Shown here: positions 1 to 6,579 of the stretch, piece by piece
Layout of the letters: the number at the start of each line of letters is the position of its first letter
How positions within the stretch are numbered: position 1 is the first letter of the stretch
Assembly (NCBI GenBank): GCA_028683995.1
Contig: JAQUGU010000018.1
Coordinates: 1 to 11,608 of the forward strand
Source of the DNA: Syntrophomonadaceae bacterium
GTDB taxonomy: Bacteria > Bacillota > Syntrophomonadia > Syntrophomonadales > Syntrophomonadaceae
Reading direction: 5' to 3'
Length of the DNA stretch: 11,608 nt
Program-made: the position numbers and the translations under genes
The notes under the pieces: model-generated
What the model saw: only the letters and a program-made list of their open reading frames with translations
Database searches by the model: none
Told to the model about the DNA's origin: nothing

Positions 1-1
1 A

Positions 2-475
2 AACAATCCCCTGGAAAGCAATTTTGACCGGGCGATACTGGTAGCCAGCATGAACGCCATATGCTGTTACCTGGGCCTAATTGAGAAAACCATCCATTGC
101 CATGATGACCAGCCGGAGCAATGTGCCCGGGAATTGGTTGAATATATTAAGGCGGAGTTTGGTAACCCGCGGGTAGCACTTATCGGATACCAACCAGCTA
201 TGTTGGAGAAACTGACCGGATCGTTTTCCCTGCGAGTGGTGGATTTGGACCCTGATAATATAGGGAAAATTAAATCGGGAGTGCAGGTTGAAGGATATGA
301 AGCAACCGATGAAATATTGGAATGGTGTGATGTTATTGTGGCCACCGGCAGCACCGTGGTGAACTCTACCATTACTGATTACTGCAAACAGAAACCAACC
401 CTTTTCTTCGGAACCACCGGAGCCGCTGCCTGTCATATCATGGGCTTGCAACGTTTCTGTGCCCTGGGCGGATAA
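2..475 (+). CDS. DUF364-like protein, putative heavy-metal chelation domain (5' end outside window)
   Basis: The reading frame is open from base 2, so the gene begins upstream of the window. An internal ATG at 50 is possible, but coding continues before it (NNPLESNFDRAILVAS). The visible ~157 residues resemble the C-terminal Rossmann-like half of the DUF364 family: a beta strand with a glycine turn (VALIGYQPAML), an acidic strand end (VVDLDPDN), then VIVATGSTVVNSTI, which matches the family's 'TGttlvN.Ti' signature, and a closing strand (PTLFFGTTGAAA) ending in LGG. The family is called putative heavy-metal chelation from structure and context; no reaction is established. Cys/His residues in the visible part (C7, H17, H19, C26 counted from ATG 50, and C113, C127, H128) could bind metal, but this is not shown. 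The gene ends about 55 bp before the IS palindrome. Family call moderately sure, function unknown. Confidence 0.68.
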   Translation, partial: NNPLESNFDRAILVASMNAICCYLGLIEKTIHCHDDQPEQCARELVEYIKAEFGNPRVALIGYQPAMLEKLTGSFSLRVVDLDPDNIGKIKSGVQVEGYEATDEILEWCDVIVATGSTVVNSTITDYCKQKPTLFFGTTGAAACHIMGLQRFCALGG

Positions 476-529
476 ATCCAGAAGAAAATTTAACCTTAAA
501 ACAAAAACTATAGCTACAAATAGTTCGCA

Positions 530-550
530 AAATAAGTCCGGGGACAGTGA
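530..550 (+). repeat. Left arm of 21-bp perfect inverted repeat flanking the IS
   Basis: Begins AAATAAGTCCGGGGACAG and continues three bases (TGA) into the IS left end. It is the exact reverse complement of 2220-2240. Eighteen of the 21 bp lie outside the TG...CA ends, so the extension is either a palindromic target or an unusual extended terminus. Confidence 0.9.
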
Positions 551-613
551 TATGCTCCCCTAAAGGTAGACAGATTAAATAATAAAAACTTTCTACCAGA
601 AAGGGGAGCATAT
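550..613 (+). promoter_or_regulatory. Leader hairpin predicted to sequester the OrfA ribosome binding site
   Basis: ATATGCTCCCCT at 550-561 is perfectly complementary to AGGGGAGCATAT at 602-613. Inside this, GGTAGA (565-570) pairs with TCTACC (592-597). The 3' arm contains the OrfA Shine-Dalgarno (GGGGAG, 603-608) and ends three bases before the ATG at 616. A transcript entering from outside the element would fold this stem and bury the RBS; one starting inside, after about 561, would lack the 5' arm. Similar anti-read-through hairpins are known in IS10 and IS50. Pairing is seen directly; the regulatory role is inferred. Confidence 0.65.
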
Positions 614-615
614 TC

Positions 616-1299
616 ATGTCTAAAATGAACCGATATAGTGCAGCAGAAAAACTAGTTATTTTGAAGGAACTTGAAATGGGTCAGGCTTCAGCTGTAAGTA
701 TTGCCCGGAAATATGATATTGATATAACAACCTTAACCAACTGGCGTCATCGTTATGAACTGTACGGATATGATGGATTAAAGGTTCGAACATATAATAA
801 AAGCTATTCAGCGGAGCTTAAACTTCAAGCGGTCCAGGACTATCTTTCAGGAAAGTATTCACAGTATGAAATCATAGATAAGTATAATATTGCCAGTCGC
901 ACACAGCTCGGAAACTGGATTAAGAAGTATAATAGTCATAGCAGCTTAAAATCCCATGAAAGTAGAGGAGAATGCACTATGACTAAGGCACGATCCACTA
1001 GTTGGAAAGAACGAATTGATATTGTTCTATATTGCCTCTCTAACAACCGTAATTACCGGAGTACTTCAGAAAAATATCAGGTTTCATACCAGCAGGTTCG
1101 CCAATGGGTAAAGAAGTATGAAGATGGAGGAGAAGATGCTTTAAAAGATGGCCGGGGGCGTAAAAAAGCACCTGAAGAACTAAATGAAGCTGATCGGCAG
1201 AAGTTGGCTATGAAAAAACTCGAATACGAAAATGAGCGACTCAGAGCAGAGAATGCCTTGTTAAAAAAATTGCAGGAACTCGAAGGGGGGCGATTTTAA
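616..1299 (+). CDS. IS3-family transposase OrfA, three HTH domains plus leucine zipper
   Basis: This 227-residue DNA-binding subunit has three successive helix-turn-helix modules: residues ~6-52 (NRYSAAEKL ... TNWRHRYELYG), ~63-106 (SYSAELKLQAV ... LGNWIKKYN) and ~128-170 (TSWKERIDIVLYC ... VRQWVKKYED). Each follows the 'S...K...V..yl.g......a.ky.i....l..W..+y' pattern. A heptad-like coiled coil follows (~190-224: KLEYENERLRAENALLKKLQ), which in IS3 elements mediates dimerisation and leads into the frameshift window. OrfA recognises the IS ends and, fused to OrfB by -1 frameshifting, makes the active transposase. The ATG has a GGGGAG Shine-Dalgarno 7 bp upstream, inside a predicted hairpin. 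Three HTH units is more than the two I expect for IS150-type OrfA. Identification is firm. Confidence 0.93.
   Translation: MSKMNRYSAAEKLVILKELEMGQASAVSIARKYDIDITTLTNWRHRYELYGYDGLKVRTYNKSYSAELKLQAVQDYLSGKYSQYEIIDKYNIASRTQLGNWIKKYNSHSSLKSHESRGECTMTKARSTSWKERIDIVLYCLSNNRNYRSTSEKYQVSYQQVRQWVKKYEDGGEDALKDGRGRKKAPEELNEADRQKLAMKKLEYENERLRAENALLKKLQELEGGRF
1263..1269 (+). promoter_or_regulatory. -1 ribosomal frameshift slippery heptamer A_AAA_AAA
   Basis: In the OrfA frame the codons are TTA AAA AAA TTG, so the seven A's form the canonical X_XXY_YYZ heptamer. A -1 slip here enters the OrfB frame, which is open from this point to 2177 and lacks a good start codon of its own. A G6 run at 1285-1290, just before the OrfA stop, is a second, less canonical candidate. 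Confidence 0.7.
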
Positions 1300-2177
1300 G
1301 CCAGGTACGGCATGAAAAAATCTATTTAGCTATACAAACCGTACATAAAGAAGACCATTTTACTATAAGTTTACTGTGTCAAATAGCAGGAATACAACGT
1401 TCGAGCTATTACAAATGGTTAAAACGCAAAGTCAGTCCCCGTGAGCAAAAAAACCAACAACTTATTGAAGCTATAATTTTGCTATACGAGAAGGTTGAAG
1501 GCATTTATGGTTATCGCCGATTAACCGACAACTTGAGACGGCAAACAGGTCAGTCAATTAACCATAAACGGGTGTACCGCCTTATGAAGTTGGCTGGAAT
1601 AAAAGCGGTTATTCGCAGGAAGAAAAAGAAATATGTTAAGTCAACTCCAGAGCAAATTGCTGAGAATCTCTTAAACCGTAAGTTCACTGCAAAAGAATCA
1701 AATGAGAAATGGTTAACCGACGTAACGGAACTTAAATATGGAAATGGTCAGAAGGCCTATCTCAGTGCAATTATGGATTTGCATGATAAATCCATTGTCT
1801 CCTATGTTTTAGACCATTCAAATAATAACAACCTTGTTTTCCGTACCTTGGACCTGGCATTACAAGTTGCACCCGACAGTACACCTTTGATTCATAGCGA
1901 CCGTGGCTTTCAATATACCTCGTGGGGCTTTAAAAGAAGGCTAGAAGCCAACGGCCTAACCCAGAGCATGTCACGTGTTGGTAAGTGTATTGACAACGGC
2001 CCAATGGAAGGATTCTGGGGAATACTCAAATGCGAGAAATATTACCTACATAAATACCAAACCTTTGAAGCTCTTAAGAAAGACATTGATGACTACATCT
2101 ATTTTTACAATAACGAAAGATTACAGAAAAAATTAAACAGCCTCAGTCCGATAGAATTCCGAACCAAGGCTGCTTAA
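1269..2177 (+). CDS. IS3-family transposase OrfB (rve/DDE integrase), expressed by -1 frameshift
   Basis: Counted from the slip site the frame gives ~302 residues. An N-terminal HTH-like region (residues ~15-60: LSQVRHEKIYLAIQ ... CQIAGIQRSSYYKWL) is followed by the YGYRRL block (HTH_21-type) and the rve catalytic core. The DDE triad is complete: D151 in WLTDVTEL, D211 in IHSDRGFQY and E247 in GPMEGFWG. The spacing is about 59 and exactly 35 residues, matching the D(60)D(35)E of IS3 transposases. The C-terminal YIYFYNNERLQKKLNSLSPIEF motif is also typical. It performs strand cleavage and transfer, through a figure-eight and circle intermediate in this family. A TTG at 1479 opens a shorter frame, but that would cut off conserved N-terminal sequence. 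No disruption is seen, so the element is probably active or recently active. Confidence 0.92.
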   Translation: MAGTRRGAILSQVRHEKIYLAIQTVHKEDHFTISLLCQIAGIQRSSYYKWLKRKVSPREQKNQQLIEAIILLYEKVEGIYGYRRLTDNLRRQTGQSINHKRVYRLMKLAGIKAVIRRKKKKYVKSTPEQIAENLLNRKFTAKESNEKWLTDVTELKYGNGQKAYLSAIMDLHDKSIVSYVLDHSNNNNLVFRTLDLALQVAPDSTPLIHSDRGFQYTSWGFKRRLEANGLTQSMSRVGKCIDNGPMEGFWGILKCEKYYLHKYQTFEALKKDIDDYIYFYNNERLQKKLNSLSPIEFRTKAA

Positions 2178-2204
2178 ATAATTTATTTTATTTGTTGTGT
2201 CTAC

Positions 2205-2210
2205 TTGACA
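2205..2210 (+). promoter_or_regulatory. Outward -35 box (TTGACA) in the right end of the IS
   Basis: A perfect TTGACA points out of the right end, 12 bp from the terminal CA. No matching -10 lies at proper spacing in the flank (it would fall in CCCCGGA). On a closed circle with 2-4 bp between the ends it would sit 17-19 bp from TATGCT (551-556) in the left end. That is the arrangement of the IS3-family junction promoter. Confidence 0.5.
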
Positions 2211-2219
2211 GGGTGCAGT

Positions 2220-2240
2220 TCACTGTCCCCGGACTTATTT
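2220..2240 (-). repeat. Right arm of 21-bp perfect inverted repeat flanking the IS
   Basis: Exact reverse complement of 530-550, reading CTGTCCCCGGACTTATTT outside the IS right end. If the IS (548-2222) is removed, the two arms abut as a 36-bp perfect palindrome centred on CAGCTG. Confidence 0.9.
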
Positions 2241-2270
2241 ATGGTTAGGAGGTATGTTTTACCGGCACTA

Positions 2271-2279
2271 TGCTATAAT
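2271..2279 (+). promoter_or_regulatory. Extended -10 promoter for uppP (TGC-TATAAT)
   Basis: A perfect TATAAT at 2274-2279 is preceded by TGC (2271-2273), an extended -10. No good -35 is visible about 17 bp upstream. It lies about 22 bp before the uppP start, outside the IS and its palindrome. uppP therefore keeps its own promoter despite the insertion. Confidence 0.6.
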
Positions 2280-2300
2280 TTATAAAGTACTTTTGGGGAG

Positions 2301-3089
2301 ATGAGATGTTTGACGTTTTTACATTCCATATTGTTGGGTGCGGTTCAAGGTCTTACTGAGTTCCTGCCAGTAAGTAGTTCTGGTCATCTGGTTATTTTTC
2401 AGCACATCCTGGGTGTACAGGAATCCCCCTTAACTTTTGATGTAATGCTTCATATGGGTACCCTTCTGGCTGTTTTTGTAGCCTTTTGGGAGGATATCGT
2501 AAACATTCTAAAAAAGCCTTTTACCCGCCTGACCTATTTAATAGTAGTTGGATGTATCCCTGCTGCTGTGGCCGGGTATCTGGTTGCCCCTGTAATTGAA
2601 AAAGCCTTTGAGTCATTACTGGTGGTTGGATTGGGACTTATTTTTACCGGGTTGGCCTTGCGCTTTTCGGAAAAATGGTATCGGCAAAGGATAGGTATCA
2701 AGGATATACCTAATACCAGCTATAAGGATGTCCTTCTAATAGGGTTATTACAGGCACTGGCTATTGTTCCGGGAATATCAAGATCTGGTTCCACTATAGC
2801 TGCAGGCCTCTTTGTTGGAATGGAACGAGAACTGGCTGCCCGTTTTTCATTTTTGCTTTCAATACCGGTAATACTGGGGGCGGGGATTTTTGAATTAAGT
2901 GATGTAAGCAGCACCGCCTGGGCTCAGAATTTAGTACCCTATACGGTGGGGACACTGGTTGCTGCCTTATTTGGTTACCTGGCGATTAAAATTGTAATGC
3001 GGCTGGTGCGGCATGGAAAACTATCGGTATTTTCCTATTATTGCTGGGCAGTGGCACTGCTGACCCTGGGATATTATTATTTTGTTTAA
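2301..3089 (+). CDS. uppP: Undecaprenyl-diphosphatase UppP (BacA family)
   Basis: This integral membrane enzyme dephosphorylates undecaprenyl pyrophosphate to recycle the lipid carrier of peptidoglycan synthesis; overexpression gives bacitracin resistance in other species. Both signature motifs are present: QGLTEFLPVSSSGHL near residues 16-30, with the catalytic-type glutamate, and PGISRSGST at 157-165, which lines the active site. About eight hydrophobic segments fill the 262 residues, matching the usual ~265-280. The start is uncertain. ATG 2301 directly abuts the GGGGAG Shine-Dalgarno (2295-2300), which is too close for good initiation. TTG at 2310 has the right 9-bp spacing and would give the typical short N-terminus MTFLHSILLGAVQG. 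It is the first gene after the IS, with its own extended -10 promoter upstream, and heads the downstream co-directional cluster. Confidence 0.95.
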   Translation: MRCLTFLHSILLGAVQGLTEFLPVSSSGHLVIFQHILGVQESPLTFDVMLHMGTLLAVFVAFWEDIVNILKKPFTRLTYLIVVGCIPAAVAGYLVAPVIEKAFESLLVVGLGLIFTGLALRFSEKWYRQRIGIKDIPNTSYKDVLLIGLLQALAIVPGISRSGSTIAAGLFVGMERELAARFSFLLSIPVILGAGIFELSDVSSTAWAQNLVPYTVGTLVAALFGYLAIKIVMRLVRHGKLSVFSYYCWAVALLTLGYYYFV

Positions 3090-3180
3090 GGTCGGCCGGG
3101 CAGGATTTTTCCATAGATGAGCGAGGTTTTAACATAAATGTAATTGGCTACCAATAAATAGCAAACGAAAGGTAGAGTAG

Positions 3181-5487
3181 ATGGGAACAAAAAAGAAAGC
3201 CGGTAAAAATAGTGCTGGCTCTAACAAGGTGGACAAGTCCTTACGTCCCTCCAGCACAACAGCCAAAGAAGACGCCCGGTTATTGAAACAAAAGGAAAAG
3301 TTTGATGTTCTAAGGGCAGAGATTATCTCAATTGTTCTTTTTATGTTGGCCGTGTTTACCTATATCTGTGTAAGCCAGTTACAAGGATTAGCAGGGAATG
3401 AACAATTTGTTGGCTTACTAGGTTCCGGTATTATGAAAGGCCTGCAATTACTACTGGGAGACGGTGCTTTTATCGCTTCATTCTATCTATTACTATGGTC
3501 TATACATATTGGGGTTCTAAAGAAATACTGGTCCAGCCGTATGTGGGGAATAACTTTACTGGCTCTGGTTTTTGTTATAGAAATAAGTATTTATCATATC
3601 CCAGGTGGTCTCAATGCTCTGGAAGCCGGGTCTAAAGGTATGGGTGGAGGTTACATTGGGGGTAGTCTGGCCTATGCTCTGGTCAGGTTACTGGGTAATG
3701 TTGGTACCATTATCTTTTTACTCCTGGGAGTGCTGGTTGCGCTGGTACAGATTATTGATAAACCACTGGGGCAAATTTTTAACACTAGTAGTTTAATTGC
3801 CAAAAAAATATGGACCAGGGTTTATCCACTGCTGTTTGAAGATGAAGAAGAGCCAGCATCACCGACTGCACCCAAAAAGGAGCCGGTAATAATAGACAGC
3901 CATGAACAACCTCGCCTACCGTCTTTTGAGGAATTGTATTTACAGCCTGATATCCCATTGGAAACTGCTGCAGGTAAAGAGGAACTAAAAGAAGAACCGA
4001 TTCCAAGCGAAGCCAGGAAGGGCAGTTTAAGGTTGGTTTTGTCTGCCCAGGAGGAAGAAAGCGAAACCGAATACCAGAAGCCCCCTCTGGAGCTATTGAG
4101 TAATGTCAGTAGTGAGCGTAAGATTGATAAGAAAAATATAAAGGAAAGTATATCGGTTATGGAGGAGACTTTCGCTAATTTCGGTATAGGGGTGAAGGTT
4201 AATCAGGTTAGTTGTGGGCCAGCGGTAACCAGGTATGAAATGTCCCCGGCACCAGGGGTAAAAATAAGTCGTATAATTAGTTTGGCTGATGATTTACAGC
4301 TTAATCTGGCTGCACCGGGAATAAGGATAGAAGCGCCTATCCCGGGCAAATCGGCTATAGGTATAGAAGTGCCTAATAATAAAATATTAAGTGTGGGATT
4401 AAGGAATCTGATAAGCTCTCCGTCTTTTAGCAAACTTAACAGCCCCCTGGCTTTTGCTCTGGGAGAGGATATATCTGGTACTGTGGTCGTTGCCCGCCTA
4501 AATGATATGCCCCATTTATTAATTGCCGGATCTACCGGGTCGGGAAAAAGCGTTTGTCTGAATAGTATCATTATGAGTTTTTTGTATAATACCACTCCCA
4601 GCGAAATGAAGATGGTCTTCATAGACCCTAAAATGGTTGAGTTAACGGTATATAATGGGATTCCCCATCTGCTTACTCCGGTGGTTACAGACCCGCGCAA
4701 AGCTTCAGTAGTACTGAGGTGGATGGTTAGTGAGATGGAAAAACGCTATAAGCTGTTTTCCGAACGAGGAGTTCGGGATATTCAAAGGTATAATTTATCA
4801 GCGCAGGATAAACTGCCTTACATAGTTATTGTCATCGATGAACTGGCTGATTTGATGATGGTTTCTCCGGTGGAAGTGGAAGACTCGATATGTCGCCTGG
4901 CCCAGATGGCCAGAGCTGCAGGAATGCACCTGATAGTAGCTACTCAGCGCCCTTCAGTAGATGTAGTTACCGGTATAATTAAGGCCAACATACCTTCGCG
5001 CATAGCTTTTGCGGTTTCTTCCCAGGCTGATTCCAGGACTATTTTAGACTCAGCCGGAGCTGAAAAATTACTGGGGAAAGGCGATATGCTATTTTTCCCA
5101 GTAGGTGCAATCAAGCCTTACCGCATTCAAGGAGCCTTTGTTTCTGATAGTGACATTGAAGCAAGCGTTAATTTTATCAAAGAGCAATTTGTTGGTCAGG
5201 AAGAGCCGGAGCCACCCCGGGAGCTGGAATTATCTTTTCAGGAAGCCGAGAATGACTGGGGAGATGACCTTTTTTGGGATGCGGTAAATGTTTTTGTGGA
5301 TAGTAAAAAGGCATCGGTGTCGCTACTACAACGTAGACTGCGCATAGGTTACGCCCGGGCTGCGCGATTGGTAGATTTAATGGAGGAGCGGGGAATTGTT
5401 TCAGAGATGGACAATAATAAAAAGAGGGAAATTCTTATTAATAGTGAGCAGCTAGAAAAGCTATACGCTAAAAATAAACTATGTTAG
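3181..5487 (+). CDS. ftsK: DNA translocase FtsK/SpoIIIE
   Basis: A septum-located ATP-driven pump that moves chromosomal DNA during division or into the forespore. The 768 residues fit SpoIIIE size (~790). A basic N-tail is followed by about four membrane segments (roughly 47-67, 95-112, 121-139 and 160-192). An acidic/proline linker (~220-310) leads to the motor: the alpha/beta part with RYEMSPAPGVKISRI (~351), Walker A GSTGSGKS (450-457) and Walker B IVIDELADLM (~550-559). The FtsK signature regions VATQRPSVDV and IPSRIAFAVSSQ are also present. The C-terminal winged-helix gamma domain (~695-745: DAVNVFVDSKKASVSLLQRR ... GYARAARLVDLMEERGIV) reads polar SRS/KOPS-type sequences. Starts at ATG with AAAGG about 9 bp upstream. 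The preceding 91 bp contain no convincing terminator, so co-transcription with uppP is possible. SpoIIIE versus vegetative FtsK cannot be decided from sequence alone. Confidence 0.96.
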   Translation: MGTKKKAGKNSAGSNKVDKSLRPSSTTAKEDARLLKQKEKFDVLRAEIISIVLFMLAVFTYICVSQLQGLAGNEQFVGLLGSGIMKGLQLLLGDGAFIASFYLLLWSIHIGVLKKYWSSRMWGITLLALVFVIEISIYHIPGGLNALEAGSKGMGGGYIGGSLAYALVRLLGNVGTIIFLLLGVLVALVQIIDKPLGQIFNTSSLIAKKIWTRVYPLLFEDEEEPASPTAPKKEPVIIDSHEQPRLPSFEELYLQPDIPLETAAGKEELKEEPIPSEARKGSLRLVLSAQEEESETEYQKPPLELLSNVSSERKIDKKNIKESISVMEETFANFGIGVKVNQVSCGPAVTRYEMSPAPGVKISRIISLADDLQLNLAAPGIRIEAPIPGKSAIGIEVPNNKILSVGLRNLISSPSFSKLNSPLAFALGEDISGTVVVARLNDMPHLLIAGSTGSGKSVCLNSIIMSFLYNTTPSEMKMVFIDPKMVELTVYNGIPHLLTPVVTDPRKASVVLRWMVSEMEKRYKLFSERGVRDIQRYNLSAQDKLPYIVIVIDELADLMMVSPVEVEDSICRLAQMARAAGMHLIVATQRPSVDVVTGIIKANIPSRIAFAVSSQADSRTILDSAGAEKLLGKGDMLFFPVGAIKPYRIQGAFVSDSDIEASVNFIKEQFVGQEEPEPPRELELSFQEAENDWGDDLFWDAVNVFVDSKKASVSLLQRRLRIGYARAARLVDLMEERGIVSEMDNNKKREILINSEQLEKLYAKNKLC

Positions 5488-5590
5488 TATGATGTGTATA
5501 GAGAACCAGTGGCTTTATTAAGGATATTTTAATTGCACACCAAATTTTTATGATATCGCGCCAGGGTAAGTGCATAAAAGGGAGATATAA

Positions 5591-6544
5591 ATGAGGCTTA
5601 CCTTACGGGAAAGGGAAATATTTGAAGTACTAAAAAAAGAACCTCTAATTTCACAAGATGAACTAGCCCGTCGTTTTGGCATTACCCGCTCATCAATAGC
5701 TGTACATATATCTAATTTGATGAAAAAAGGAGTTATTCTAGGCAAGGGGTATGTTATCAACGAAGCAGCATCAGCCGTGGTGGTCGGAGAAAGTTGTATT
5801 AATATAGATGTGCAGGGAGAAGATGAGAATACCGTTATTAACGTTGATTTTGGCGGTTTTGCGGTTGAGTTTAGCCGAGTCTTGTCCAATTTGGGCGTAA
5901 ATGTTAAAGTAATAACGGTTACTGGTAATGATAATATTAGTGACGCAATAATAAGCAAGCTCAGGGAAAGGGAAATCGATACTAGTAGTATTTATCGTCA
6001 TGCCCGGAAAAGAAGTTGCCGTCGAATTTCCATAAACAATGTTAGCACCTATGAGGAATGCTATAGTTGGAATGATTACCAAAAGGCGGTTAGTTTAAGC
6101 GAATGGGTAGTTCTTAATTGCGAATGGTTATGTGTTGACCCTCAATTCCAAGAAAAAATGATTAAGAAGCTATCTGGTAAGGAAGATGAAAAACTTCCGT
6201 ACTTATCTACATACAGGATTATGCAATCCCCAGAAGATATTCCTGAATACTTATGGAATTATTCTACTGTGGTTCTCGGGGTTAAGAGTGACAGCCTTGA
6301 CTGGTATGCTCAAAAGGTGAGAGCATTATCCGAACATCAGAATTGGATTTTAACCGATGGAAGTAGCCGGGTTATTTATTTTCAAGATAAGAAAGCAACA
6401 GATGTACTTTTATTGCCCAACCAGATTTTCACTATTGAAAACCGATTACCATTCTTGTTAGCTGGTTTAATTTATGGGCTATCGAGCGGTTACCCACTCC
6501 GGCAGGCCATTAGGATTAGTATAGGAGCGGCTGCCGGTGAATAA
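5591..6544 (+). CDS. Winged-HTH protein fused to a degenerate PfkB-fold (pseudokinase) domain
   Basis: Residues 1-57 form a winged HTH (LREREIFEVLKKEPLISQDELARRFGITRSSIAVHISNL split over the helices, wing at GVILGKGYVI), as in HTH-fused PfkB sugar/nucleoside kinases. Residues ~62-317 follow the ribokinase fold: strand VVVGESCINIDV, then the 'GG.a.N.A..l..LG' equivalent FGGFAVEFSRVLSNLGVNV, and VTVTGNDNISDAIISKLREREIDTS. The C-terminal helix pair AGLIYGLSSGYPLRQAIRIS follows. Where active members carry G-A-G-D (anion hole and catalytic Asp), this protein has N284-R-L-P287, and the earlier G/D substrate motifs are also eroded. It is therefore probably a non-catalytic sensor or transcriptional regulator; ligand and targets are unknown. 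ATG with GGGAG 7 bp upstream. Set between ftsK and rodZ on the same strand. Family assignment good, role inferred. Confidence 0.8.
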   Translation: MRLTLREREIFEVLKKEPLISQDELARRFGITRSSIAVHISNLMKKGVILGKGYVINEAASAVVVGESCINIDVQGEDENTVINVDFGGFAVEFSRVLSNLGVNVKVITVTGNDNISDAIISKLREREIDTSSIYRHARKRSCRRISINNVSTYEECYSWNDYQKAVSLSEWVVLNCEWLCVDPQFQEKMIKKLSGKEDEKLPYLSTYRIMQSPEDIPEYLWNYSTVVLGVKSDSLDWYAQKVRALSEHQNWILTDGSSRVIYFQDKKATDVLLLPNQIFTIENRLPFLLAGLIYGLSSGYPLRQAIRISIGAAAGE

Positions 6545-6579
6545 GTCCTAGTACCCTTTTAGGGTTGGGGGTGAGTATA

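Larger units (their letters stand above)
548..2222 (+). mobile_element. IS3-family (IS150-like) insertion sequence, apparently intact
   Basis: The element is bounded by imperfect terminal inverted repeats starting TG and ending CA. The left end (TGATATGCTCCCCTAAAGG, then TAGACA) aligns with the reverse complement of the right end (TGAACTGCACCCTGTCAAG, then TAGACA). These share the CCC and GTAGACA blocks typical of IS150-group ends. It carries OrfA and OrfB in a -1 relationship with a slippery heptamer and a complete DDE set, so it is probably functional. No 3-5 bp direct target duplication is visible: the flanks are CAG on the left and CTG on the right, part of a longer perfect palindrome. 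An alternative reading is that the palindrome arms belong to the element, giving 530-2240; no target duplication is seen there either. Confidence 0.85.

Noticed and set aside
506..525. AACTAT/ATAGTT dyad after the DUF364-like gene
   Set aside because: A 6-bp A/T-rich stem with no T-run; likely chance.
2254..2304. 16-codon frame (MFYRHYAIIYKVLLGR) ending at the uppP start, preceded by TTAGGAGGT; a possible leader peptide
   Set aside because: The uppP promoter (TATAAT at 2274-2279) lies inside it, so the main transcript would not contain its start. The RBS abuts the ATG too closely.
3143..3155. ATTGG-CTA-CCAAT hairpin upstream of ftsK
   Set aside because: The stem is only 5 bp with a 3-nt loop and no T-run; not a credible terminator or riboswitch.
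4203..4700. 165-codon minus-strand frame inside ftsK
   Set aside because: It is antisense to the conserved FtsK motor, including Walker A. Its composition follows the coding strand and no family is recognisable.
6553..6565. ACCCT-TTT-AGGGT hairpin between the pseudokinase gene and rodZ
   Set aside because: The stem is short and is not followed by a U-tract. It might mildly affect rodZ translation but cannot be supported as a terminator.
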